Part shown: positions 8,740 to 15,018 of the stretch, piece by piece
How positions within the stretch are numbered: position 1 is the stretch's first letter
Layout of the letters: each line of letters begins with the position of its first letter
Virus record (IMG/VR): IMGVR_UViG_3300017733_000030
Coordinates: 1-30,123 of that record
DNA length: 30,123 bases
Origin: a virus
Reading direction: 5' to 3' (one strand)
Position numbers and translations under genes: made by a program
Notes under the pieces: generated by a model
The model's input: only the letters and a program-made list of their open reading frames with translations
Told to the model about the DNA's origin: nothing
The model's database searches: none

Positions 8740-8927
8740 TACTTATCCTTCTTCCACACAAAGTTGCGTAGATCACTACGAAACGCAAATGCTTTAGCAA
8801 ACTGCTCAGTAATCTGCCCCATAAGCTTTTGCATTATGTCTTCAAAGATAAGAATAACCGCCAACCTAAACACAGGATCAGCGGCCCTCTCTTCAGCTTC
8901 AGTTTGGATATCTTTATATGCACCCAT
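8739..8927 (-). CDS. Hypothetical 62-aa protein
   Basis: This small, largely helical protein has the segment FRLAVILIFEDIMQKLMGQITEQFAKAF, an amphipathic helix or weak coiled coil, and a basic tail (FVWKKDK). A GAAAGGAAAAATT ribosome binding site precedes the ATG. It lies between the RuvC-like resolvase and the 54-aa ORF. No function can be assigned. Confidence 0.6.
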   Translation of the reverse strand: MGAYKDIQTEAEERAADPVFRLAVILIFEDIMQKLMGQITEQFAKAFAFRSDLRNFVWKKDK

Positions 8928-8952
8928 AATTTTTCCTTTCTTTATTGTTTCT

Positions 8953-9423
8953 TTATTTTCTCAAATTTTTTATATACTCCTTAGACACATTGCTATCAGG
9001 CTTATGAGACAAATGATGTCTAACAATATGACGCATCGCATCATTAGCATGGCGAAAACTAGGAGTATACAAACCCATAGCTTTCAACGGGGGATTTTTA
9101 ATAGTCTTTCCTTCTGAAGGGGACTGCGGATACAAGCGGACACCCAGCCACAAATCAAACTCCACAGTAATCCAACCAATAAGATGTAAAGCATCAAACA
9201 CACCAGTGTTACCAGCCTTTAATGTCCTATCCCCAATGTAAAATGTTTCATAAACAAGTTCAATAAACTGACCCTCACAATGCCTGCGGAGCCAATGGGC
9301 CGCATCATGAGGGCCAGAAACTTGATCATGGGCGGCTATCCAGCCGTCACCAGTCTCTCTAAGGACAGCCAAGCCAGTAGTAGAACCAGGGTCTACACCA
9401 ACATATGTCCTAGGTAATGTCAC
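8953..9423 (-). CDS. RuvC-like Holliday junction resolvase (RNase H fold)
   Basis: The 156-residue protein shows the RuvC/RNase H core. The first catalytic Asp lies in YVGVDPGSTTGLAV (about Asp11), Glu59 lies in LVYETFYIG, and the C-terminal HANDAMRH contains Asp128. This family cuts four-way junctions before packaging or during recombination. The start is a GTG with no Shine-Dalgarno. TAATAT (9430-9435, minus strand) ends 6 bases before it, so a leaderless transcript is possible. It follows the 680-base non-coding structured region. Confidence 0.8.
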   Translation of the reverse strand: MTLPRTYVGVDPGSTTGLAVLRETGDGWIAAHDQVSGPHDAAHWLRRHCEGQFIELVYETFYIGDRTLKAGNTGVFDALHLIGWITVEFDLWLGVRLYPQSPSEGKTIKNPPLKAMGLYTPSFRHANDAMRHIVRHHLSHKPDSNVSKEYIKNLRK

Positions 9424-9435
9424 ATTTTTATATTA

Positions 9436-10110
9436 GCGAATACCTGAAGCAATAGGGGACACCACCCTGATGTATCTGCGACGATACTCTGGGTTCCGGT
9501 GGGACATATGCGTCAAAGACTTGTACAGTACTTTGCATTGCCGGATACTAACCGCTAAGTTTTCACCATGCACAATGGGTAATTAACCCGTCCTTTGTTA
9601 CATTCCCCTATTACTTCCTTCGGAATCAGGGGACCGGAACACCTGACATGTCCAAGGCTCCTGCGTCTTGATCCGAAGCGATCTTAAATTTTAAATGTGA
9701 GTGTGGACCTACTCAATACCACTGAAATGTGGATTTACATGAGTAGATCTGCTGTCTGCACAGCCGGAGGAATATTCTCATATAGGACCATCCTCTCCAT
9801 CACTCAACTAGGCTCGCAGGTCATGTCACGTTGAGCGCAAGCTTGCGACTTTACCTGGGCCTAGAACTTTTAGAGCTGTTATTTAGTCTCTCCTTACCCA
9901 TCTGCGACGATTCTCAGGGCACTGGACACACGTGATTAAGTATACTTTCCAATCCTAAACACATTTAACCTATTAGGGCACTCTATGTCGCACAATTAGC
10001 TCGTTTACCAAGTCTACCTTGCACGACGATTTAAATGGCAGGGAAACGAAGGGAGACAACGCTCCCCTGCCAGCCGACGGGGAAATAGAAAGGTGTAACT
10101 AAACCCGCCG
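9436..10110 (-). ncRNA. Candidate giant structured non-coding RNA
   Basis: No ORF of 60 codons occurs here on either strand, and no ribosome binding site of the phage's usual type is seen. The stretch is packed with helices: 9493-9500 with 9633-9640 (extendable outwards to about 12 pairs with a bulge); 9604-9609 with 9628-9633 around a TTCC/GGAA hairpin; 9709-9715 with 9740-9746 around CCAC/GTGG; 9751-9755 with 9760-9764; 9808-9813 plus 9817-9821 with 9853-9857 plus 9859-9864 enclosing the palindrome at 9836-9847; 9954-9958 with 9973-9977; and 10037-10041 plus 10051-10055 with 10062-10071. Flanking genes are on the minus strand, and the minus-strand version has purine-rich linkers, so that strand is preferred. 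Size and phage setting resemble GOLLD or ROOL RNAs. Membership is not shown. Confidence 0.6.
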
Positions 10111-10118
10111 ACGAACAA

Positions 10119-11261
10119 CTACACTAATGCTTTAGCATGCTCAATAGCTGAATCATCAAGCGACTGAGCAACATCATTAGGTACATAATCTTTCTGCGAA
10201 TACGAAGTAATAGCCTGAGCTACACCAAACGCAGACAAATCAGTACCCATAACAAAGTCATTAAAAATACCCATAGCAACATCATCATCAAATGCTGTCT
10301 TAAGATACTCACTAACAACCTGAACACCGACAGGTTTCTTCAAACCACGAAGCTCATCAACCTTAGCCTGAATAAAATCAGGATGAGCTATCTCAACAAC
10401 CTTGTCAATAGTTTCAGATGTAATCAACTCAGTAGTCGCACGTAACGTACGCTGAGAAACAACACCAGAATCTAAACTAGCACCAAGATGAACCTTACGA
10501 TAAATATCTTCAGTCAACGTCATACCATTATCACAAACTTGAATGATAACAGAAGGCACAAGACTGAAAGCACCAGCGCCAACCTCAGAGTTACGTATCT
10601 CAATACCCATAAACACAATGGGGTTATCAATGCCACGATTACCAGTAAACGGTGACGTGTAATTACGCAACAATTCCTCAGCTACCACATGCAACTGAGG
10701 TATGTTAATACGAGCACGCATTTGCGTATCGCTAACAGAAGCAGGGCCAGGCTCAAAATCAATACCATGTTCTTCACGAACAGCTTTGAAACCCTCGAAA
10801 ACAGCGGCAAGAATATCGAAATTCTCAATAATACTGTAACTAGGAGAAACAATAGCACGGCAATAGTAATCTAAACCATTCGGATCAATCAAACCACGCA
10901 ACATAACATCACGTTCCTCAACCCGATTCGTAGTATTCATAATTTCTTTAGCCAACTCAGGGTAAGCAAAAGATTCATGACCAACAAGCTTAGACATATA
11001 CTTAGCTGGAACATTAAACTTATGACACCACTGACGCAAAGCATGAGGAGTCAACTCCCAATCACGAGGGGGTAAACCCACGCCTTCCGAAGTCAAAACG
11101 TCACCTATCTCAGGAGTACGAAGAAAACCAGGTACATGACTGACCAAATCCTTCGTATTCACCACAATATCATGGCGAGCATCCCTAATAGCTGACAAAT
11201 TTTCTTTCAGCTCACTAAAGGTAATATTTTTACCCCTAGTTTGCTCTATAATACTAGACAT
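10119..11261 (-). CDS. DUF932-family phage protein
   Basis: The 380-residue protein matches the phage/plasmid DUF932 pattern: an N-terminal substrate-like region (DWELTPHALRQWCHKF), a central DYYCRAIVSPSYSIIENFDIL, and the typical NSEVGAGAFSLVPSVIIQVCDNGM near residue 230. Family members are common in actinophages and plasmids and are of uncertain function, possibly in DNA metabolism. The frame is open to 11357, but the ATG at 11259-11261 (MSSIIEQT) is preferred. It follows AAAGGACAAAAT and avoids a Lys-rich, unlikely N-terminus that overlaps the upstream gene. The large non-coding region follows the stop. Confidence 0.75.
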   Translation of the reverse strand: MSSIIEQTRGKNITFSELKENLSAIRDARHDIVVNTKDLVSHVPGFLRTPEIGDVLTSEGVGLPPRDWELTPHALRQWCHKFNVPAKYMSKLVGHESFAYPELAKEIMNTTNRVEERDVMLRGLIDPNGLDYYCRAIVSPSYSIIENFDILAAVFEGFKAVREEHGIDFEPGPASVSDTQMRARINIPQLHVVAEELLRNYTSPFTGNRGIDNPIVFMGIEIRNSEVGAGAFSLVPSVIIQVCDNGMTLTEDIYRKVHLGASLDSGVVSQRTLRATTELITSETIDKVVEIAHPDFIQAKVDELRGLKKPVGVQVVSEYLKTAFDDDVAMGIFNDFVMGTDLSAFGVAQAITSYSQKDYVPNDVAQSLDDSAIEHAKALV

Positions 11262-11292
11262 ATTTTGTCCTTTCTTTTTTCTATATTTTTTC

Positions 11293-11589
11293 TTATTCTT
11301 CTTGATCATCTTCAATAAGAACAGACCAAACCATCTCACAAGCAGGATCATCATCAATTTTAGTAATAAAATCTATGATACTACCATCATTAGCTGTTTT
11401 GATTAACAAATCACGAAACATTTCACGCAACTCAACAGCCTTCCCATAAGTTTTAGGCGAAACATCATCATCAGACGAAACTTTAGCAAAAAACATAAAC
11501 TGTTCAGCAAGAGCCACCTGAATAGACGTTAATTCATCTTCAGTTAACGTAATTGAATAATTTCCATCATCATTCACGAGCAAAACCAC
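11293..11589 (-). CDS. Hypothetical acidic 98-aa protein
   Basis: I do not recognise this acidic protein (SITLTEDELTSIQVALAEQF at the N-terminus, VWSVLIEDDQEE at the end). The ATG follows AAAGGAGAAA. It is the first gene after the AT-rich repeat region, and a good minus-strand promoter lies at 11635-11664. It precedes the DUF932 gene by 31 bases and is probably co-transcribed with it. Confidence 0.6.
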   Translation of the reverse strand: MVLLVNDDGNYSITLTEDELTSIQVALAEQFMFFAKVSSDDDVSPKTYGKAVELREMFRDLLIKTANDGSIIDFITKIDDDPACEMVWSVLIEDDQEE

Positions 11590-11634
11590 ATTTTCTCCTT
11601 TCTTTTTCTTTTATTTCTTTTACTTTTGACATAA

Positions 11635-11664
11635 AACATAACACAATCACCAAAAAAATATCAA
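11635..11664 (-). promoter_or_regulatory. Leftward sigma70-type promoter
   Basis: On the minus strand a -35 TTGATA (plus 11659-11664) is followed after 18 bases by a -10 TATGTT (plus 11635-11640), about 45 bases upstream of the 98-aa gene. The same -10 hexamer occurs in the divergent late promoter at 15864. A 12-base element (TAGACAAAAGTT) overlaps the upstream edge of the -35 and recurs at 11807-11818, so it could be an operator (inference). Confidence 0.5.
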
Positions 11665-11714
11665 CTTTTGTCTACACCACAGAAACCCTCTGACCAGCAC
11701 AAACAGTACCAATA

Positions 11715-11758
11715 GTAATAATAATAATAATAAATAGACAAAATAATAATAATAATAA
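11715..11758. repeat. Two TAA/AAT triplet tracts, AT-rich
   Basis: Two runs of TAA/AAT triplets (about 11715-11733 and 11742-11758) are separated by AATAGACAAA. TAGACAAAA occurs three times nearby: direct on plus at 11735-11743, and inverted at 11663-11671 and 11807-11815 (read as TTTTGTCTA). The tract lies in a 225-base non-coding gap. An easily melted repeat with short repeated boxes and an adjacent palindrome is what a replication origin often looks like. That role is inference. Confidence 0.5.
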
Positions 11759-11803
11759 GGGTACTAGGTAGTGTGTTAACTATTGGAGGCCTACCTAGTA
11801 CCC
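11759..11803 (-). terminator. 13-bp perfect inverted repeat, terminator-like
   Basis: GGGTACTAGGTAG (11759-11771) is repeated as its perfect reverse complement at 11791-11803, with a 19-base loop. Read on the minus strand it follows the stop of the 54-aa zinc-ribbon gene by 12 bases and is followed by the U-rich TTATTATTATT, so it can end the lysozyme/zinc-ribbon transcript. The long loop and perfect symmetry also allow a protein-binding or origin role. Confidence 0.55.
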
Positions 11804-11815
11804 AAAAACTTTTGT

Positions 11816-11980
11816 CTAATAACTATTCGACCAATTCGCACCACCACAAAACTTACAATCAGGATAATCTCTAAAAACACGATCAGAATAAATAGCACGA
11901 CAATCCAAACACTTCACCCAAAACTTAGCCTTCCTATAACCAACACGCTTAGGTTGCTTCACAAAATCATCAAAATTCAT
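11816..11980 (-). CDS. 54-aa zinc-ribbon protein
   Basis: The protein is basic at the N-terminus (FVKQPKRVGYRKAKFWVK), followed by two CxxC pairs (CLDC and CKFC, 18 residues apart), a zinc-ribbon layout. The frame is open to 12001, but the ATG at 11978-11980 overlaps the lysozyme-like stop in an ATGA, the coupling seen elsewhere in this genome, and is preferred. A terminator-like inverted repeat follows. It is probably a small nucleic-acid-binding protein. The function is unknown. Confidence 0.6.
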   Translation of the reverse strand: MNFDDFVKQPKRVGYRKAKFWVKCLDCRAIYSDRVFRDYPDCKFCGGANWSNSY

Positions 11981-12582
11981 ACACACACCCAATGCTTCCA
12001 ACCACCACCAGTAGCCCTATAAATAAGCCAAGCAGAAACCCTAATATTAGCCTCACCATCAAAAGGACTCGCAACATAACCCAAAGCAGTTTCACTACGA
12101 GCATCCCAATAATTAGCCAAATGTTGCATCAAACCACTAGCAGACGACACAGAATTATAAGCATTCTCATCACCACCACTTTCACAATTAATAACACTCA
12201 AAAACCTGGCAGTATCAGACAACAAACCACCATTAGAAACAATCGCATCCTCAACAACAGAACGCCAACGCTCAACCTCAGGCCGAAACGTAGCATCTTC
12301 AGAAACAGTAGAATACAAAACAACAGGAATATTCAACTCCATAGCCCTCTGACGATGAGCCAAATGAGTCTGCCTACCATACAAACCATCAGCCTCAACA
12401 CCCAACCAAAACTGCAACAACTCAACAAGCATACTCTGTTCCTGCCAACTATACTCCTGAGCATAAGACCAAGACTCCAACAACTCCCAATCCACAAAAT
12501 CAGGATGCTTATGATCTGCAACAACAACACCACTAAAAACAAAACAAGAAAACACAACAACAATTAAAAACAATTTACGCAT
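11977..12582 (-). CDS. Exported lytic transglycosylase/lysozyme-like protein
   Basis: The 201-residue protein opens with a clear signal peptide (MRKLFLIVVVFSCFVF, cleavage probably near VVVA-D). A short peptidoglycan-binding-like helix bundle follows (LLQFWLGVEADGLYGRQTHLAHRQ, residues about 56-80). The C-terminal half resembles SLT/Rpf-type lysozyme folds: the catalytic Glu lies in INCESGGD, then YNSVSSASGLMQ and GGGWKHWVC. It would cut glycan strands outside the membrane. The ATG at 12580-12582, with GGAG 8 bases upstream, is chosen over a GTG at 12591. It is read leftward among early genes and is separate from the late endolysin, so an entry, superinfection or release role is open. A hairpin array precedes it. 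Confidence 0.7.
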   Translation of the reverse strand: MRKLFLIVVVFSCFVFSGVVVADHKHPDFVDWELLESWSYAQEYSWQEQSMLVELLQFWLGVEADGLYGRQTHLAHRQRAMELNIPVVLYSTVSEDATFRPEVERWRSVVEDAIVSNGGLLSDTARFLSVINCESGGDENAYNSVSSASGLMQHLANYWDARSETALGYVASPFDGEANIRVSAWLIYRATGGGWKHWVCV

Positions 12583-12621
12583 ATCTAACACTCCAAATAA
12601 TCGCTAGGGCTACTATCCTTG

Positions 12622-12775
12622 CATGGCTTACGAAGCTATGTGGGGAGCGTAGCTATGAACTTAAAAGACTCTCCATTGCGGAGTTGGAGAGCCTTACTAG
12701 AAAACTATGCGGAGAAAGCAACAAACCACATAGTTCTCTAGTAAAGGGGCAGAAGGATGGGGTGTCCTCCTGCCC
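12622..12775 (-). promoter_or_regulatory. Array of stable hairpins upstream of the lysozyme gene
   Basis: This 190-base gene-free gap holds four stems: 12747-12757 with 12765-12775; 12695-12709 with 12729-12743 (15 bp); 12669-12674 with 12686-12691; and two mutually exclusive hairpins, 12622-12629 with 12633-12640 or 12634-12640 with 12648-12654. In the first two stems the only mismatch is A.C on the plus strand and G.U on the minus strand, so they are built to fold as minus-strand RNA. The third is followed by UCUUUU on the minus strand. The array could be a leader or a small RNA. Confidence 0.55.
12663..12693 (-). terminator. Intrinsic terminator inside the hairpin array
   Basis: On the minus strand GGCTCTCC pairs with GGAGAGTC (8 bp with one G.U, loop of 11) and is followed directly by TTTT. 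It lies between the DUF669-like gene at 13.2 kb and the lysozyme gene, and would limit read-through from the upstream unit. Confidence 0.5.
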
Positions 12776-12783
12776 ACGATACA

Positions 12784-13245
12784 TCAGCTATCGCTGGATT
12801 CACGCTTGATCATACTCCACTCAAAACGAGGGAAGATACGACCATCAGTGCCTTCTTCATGATCCACTACATAGACAGAAGCCTCAGTGATGGATTCTAG
12901 GTCATCGGCTATAGCATTTAGGTCACCAGACTGAATAAGTTCAGTAGTTACGCCAAGTGCAATTAGTCGCTCAATAGTAATTCGAGTACCAGTAGTAGAT
13001 GAAGTAGAGAAGGTAAAGTTCTCAAAGTGAGCAATACCCTCAGCGCCATCAGTGGACACATTACTAAAGCCTAGAAGGATAGTAGGATTACCTGAACGAG
13101 ATTCTTTAACTCGTGCGAACTCAATGTTCACATAGAAGTCTGAATCAACATCAGGTACAATCTCCATATCTCCGCCACGGACATAACCGTCAGGCAGGTC
13201 AGAAGTATCCGACATAGCTTGGTTGATAAGGTTAGCAATATTCAT
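12784..13245 (-). CDS. DUF669-like putative ssDNA-binding protein (second copy type)
   Basis: The 153-residue acidic protein has the pattern GDMEIVPDVDSDFYVNIEFARVKESRSGNPTILLGF, then HFENFTFST and a helix, TIERLIALGV. This beta-strand/'GxPxIxLxF' layout with a following helix fits DUF669-type ssDNA-binding proteins. It does not align obviously with the other such protein at 3.05-3.47 kb. The ATG follows AAAGGATATTCCT. It ends 9 bases before a strong minus-strand hairpin. Identity is tentative. Confidence 0.45.
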   Translation of the reverse strand: MNIANLINQAMSDTSDLPDGYVRGGDMEIVPDVDSDFYVNIEFARVKESRSGNPTILLGFSNVSTDGAEGIAHFENFTFSTSSTTGTRITIERLIALGVTTELIQSGDLNAIADDLESITEASVYVVDHEEGTDGRIFPRFEWSMIKRESSDS

Positions 13246-13269
13246 AGGAATATCCTTTCATTATATTTT

Positions 13270-13458
13270 TTAAAACGGATCAAGTGCAGATACCTCTAAA
13301 GGCGCATCACACACAAGATCACTAAGCTGGGCTACCGACTTGATAACCCAACGAATTTGCGGACAATTCTCAATAGAATGATCCGAAGAATAATTAATAA
13401 ATGCACTACGACATTCATACAATGCAATAATTAGATTCATTACATCTTTGTCATTCAC
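13270..13458 (-). CDS. Hypothetical 62-aa protein
   Basis: This small protein has a helical N-terminal half (DVMNLIIALYECRSAFINY), then CPQIRWVIKSVAQLSDLVC. The ATG follows GAAAGGAAAATGTG. It lies between the SNase-like lipoprotein and the DUF669-like gene with short spacers, in one leftward unit. I do not recognise it. Confidence 0.55.
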   Translation of the reverse strand: MNDKDVMNLIIALYECRSAFINYSSDHSIENCPQIRWVIKSVAQLSDLVCDAPLEVSALDPF

Positions 13459-13470
13459 ATTTTCCTTTCT

Positions 13471-13800
13471 TTAATTTTTACAATTTATTATTTTATTTTT
13501 TACTTCAATTCTTTTATTACTTCTGTAATCAGTACGGATAGGTAGATATGTAATTTCTCTACCTTCCAAATGAGATCTAAGGCACATCATCTGTAATTGA
13601 CCGTGCGGTAGATCTACATTTATTTCTCTGTAATTAAGAACGTCAGCAGTAACACCATTATTAAGTTGTACTGTGTTAGAGTCGAAGACCTTCACGACTG
13701 TTGCGACACAGTACGGATTGCAAATAGGTTGCACTGTGTCGCACGCAGTCGATAATAGAAAGGCCAGGAAGATCGCTAACGTTTTATATGTGGCGGACAT
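13471..13800 (-). CDS. Putative lipoprotein with SNase-like segment
   Basis: The 109-residue protein starts with a hydrophobic signal (TLAIFLAFLLSTAC) ending in a plausible lipobox Cys (STAC), so it is probably exported and lipid-anchored. The segment ATVVKVFDSNTVQLNNGVTADVLNY resembles the first strands of the staphylococcal-nuclease fold (VVxVxDGDTVxL), but the protein is too short for a full nuclease and the catalytic Arg/Glu set is not evident. It might be a surface protein of the infected cell, for example in superinfection exclusion (inference). The start overlaps the 32-aa gene by 25 bases. Confidence 0.5.
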   Translation of the reverse strand: MSATYKTLAIFLAFLLSTACDTVQPICNPYCVATVVKVFDSNTVQLNNGVTADVLNYREINVDLPHGQLQMMCLRSHLEGREITYLPIRTDYRSNKRIEVKNKIINCKN

Positions 13801-13874
13801 TTACCCTTGGGGCATTTGCAGTTGACATACCTGCCAACTTTGCCGTCACGATTTTTAAATACTAATGGTTTCAT
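13776..13874 (-). CDS. 32-aa Cys-rich basic peptide
   Basis: The ATG at 13872-13874 follows AAAGAAAGGATAATGT, a ribosome binding site of the type used by most of this phage's leftward genes. The 32 codons end at a TAG at 13776-13778. The product is basic and has a CKCPKGKCPPH cluster that may bind a metal. It lies just after the UUCG terminator of the 293-aa gene and overlaps the lipoprotein start. The function is unknown. Confidence 0.5.
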   Translation of the reverse strand: MKPLVFKNRDGKVGRYVNCKCPKGKCPPHIKR

Positions 13875-13930
13875 ACATTATCCTTTCTTTTATTTACACT
13901 ACTTTTTTATTTCTATTACTTGTTGTAACG

Positions 13931-13956
13931 AAAAGAGGGAGAGCCGAAGCCCTCCC
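13931..13956 (-). terminator. Intrinsic terminator with UUCG tetraloop
   Basis: On the minus strand GGGAGGGC-TTCG-GCTCTCCC forms an 8-bp stem with one G.U and a C(UUCG)G loop, followed by TCTTTT. On the plus strand the wobble becomes an A.C mismatch, confirming the direction. It ends the 293-aa gene, whose stop lies 9 bases upstream. Confidence 0.8.
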
Positions 13957-13964
13957 TGATTCCG

Positions 13965-14846
13965 TCATGACCAGTCTTCCTCCATAAGCTTAGCTATGGA
14001 CAATTCCTCGTCAATGTCTTGATGGATACGGTTAGTCTCACGTTTCTTACCTTTGGAGGTAATTACTTTGCGAGTTTCTTTCTTGACATCTTTCGATTCG
14101 TCAATAAAGAAGTCATTTGTCAACTGATACAAGCCGGACTCAATCAACTTGGATTGAGTGTCATCGGTATCCCACAAGGTTTCGTCACGTGATTGCTTTT
14201 GGTTGCGATAAACACAAGCCATGTAATTCTGACTAAGCCTGACGAATACGTTGAGCCAGTGATCACCAGCAACAATGTTGCTGAAGCCAATAGGCTCAAA
14301 AACGTATTTATGTGGTCGACCTTGACGGTCCATCTTGATAGTGCCACTTCCAAGGTTATCGTAGAGTGGGTGGTTAAAAGCTTTGCCATCGTTCTCGTAA
14401 ATACGAGCAACAATGATTGCTTTGCCACGATACTCTGGAGCTTGACCACTGACAAAGTGCCAGTAGTCAATAACTCGTAACTGATAACCTAACAGAGTGC
14501 CAACAACTTCTGACATGTCGATAGTCTCGAAACTAACTGAGACTTGATCAATCCAGAAATTCTTGACGGGATCATCGTCAGTGAAGTTGCGATTGATAAG
14601 ACCATTGTTATCGTAATAACTCATGTCTTTACCAAGCTTATCAGCTTGCGTGACCCATGTTCTGCCGAACAATAAGCCTTTGTTTGACATCATCTCGTTA
14701 TAAGGACCATAACGTACAGGGTCGCCAGAGTCACGATCTGCAAAACCGTGAAGAGCTGACAACGATGCAATGACCTCTTGAGAGAAGTTAGCAAAAGCTT
14801 CGTCGGGTGGCGTTTCAGTTCCACCATCATATGTTTTATATACCAT
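13965..14846 (-). CDS. Unknown 293-aa protein
   Basis: This soluble protein has a mixed N-terminal half (YDGGTETPPDEAFANF, then FGRTWVTQADKLG), a beta-rich middle (WIDQVSVSFETIDMSEVVGTLLGYQLRVIDYW, KAIIVARIYEND, HWLNVFVRLSQNYM) and a charged C-terminus rich in Lys and Glu (DVKKETRKVITSKGKKRE). I do not recognise the family. It has its own terminator, a terminator upstream and a long structured leader, so it may be made as a separate, abundant transcript. The ATG follows AGAAAGGTAATAC. Confidence 0.6.
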   Translation of the reverse strand: MVYKTYDGGTETPPDEAFANFSQEVIASLSALHGFADRDSGDPVRYGPYNEMMSNKGLLFGRTWVTQADKLGKDMSYYDNNGLINRNFTDDDPVKNFWIDQVSVSFETIDMSEVVGTLLGYQLRVIDYWHFVSGQAPEYRGKAIIVARIYENDGKAFNHPLYDNLGSGTIKMDRQGRPHKYVFEPIGFSNIVAGDHWLNVFVRLSQNYMACVYRNQKQSRDETLWDTDDTQSKLIESGLYQLTNDFFIDESKDVKKETRKVITSKGKKRETNRIHQDIDEELSIAKLMEEDWS

Positions 14847-14873
14847 GTATTACCTTTCTATTGAATAGCCGTA

Positions 14874-14951
14874 CTGCAACGGCATGTGGGTTTGGAAACA
14901 GCGCCACCGGCTTGCCGGTATACTTGCGCCCAAACCCTTGCCGTTCCGCAG
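14874..14951 (-). promoter_or_regulatory. Long rod-shaped hairpin in the leader of the 293-aa gene
   Basis: Nested complementary blocks form a rod of about 27 bp: CTGC (14874-14877) with GCAG (14948-14951), AACGGC (14878-14883) with GCCGTT (14940-14945), GGGTTTGG (14888-14895) with CCAAACCC (14930-14937), GCGC (14901-14904) with GCGC (14926-14929), and ACCGG (14906-14910) with CCGGT (14915-14919), closed by a 4-base loop. It lies between the terminator at 14986-15011 and the ATG at 14846. A stabilising or regulatory 5' leader, or a processed small RNA, is likely. Confidence 0.6.
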
Positions 14952-14985
14952 GGGCTAATGTTAATGAATGTACACGGGTGTGTAC

Positions 14986-15011
14986 AAAAAAGGGAGGACC
15001 TAAGTCCTCCC
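14986..15011 (-). terminator. Intrinsic terminator
   Basis: On the minus strand GGGAGGAC-TTAG-GTCCTCCC is a perfect 8-bp stem followed by six Ts. It lies 8 bases after the stop of the 29-aa ORF, and on the plus strand no T run follows. Confidence 0.85.
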
Positions 15012-15018
15012 TCATCTG

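Noticed and set aside
9436-10110. RNase P RNA, tmRNA or tRNA in the non-coding block
   Set aside because: No GAGGAAAGTCC-like or ACAGNAA RNase P core, no tRNA-like arm with GTTCRANYC, and no tag ORF were seen on either strand.
11992-12567. 191-aa plus-strand ORF opposite the lysozyme-like gene
   Set aside because: It is Thr/Asn/Ile-biased low-complexity sequence from the skewed composition. The opposite strand has a signal peptide, a lysozyme motif and a ribosome binding site.
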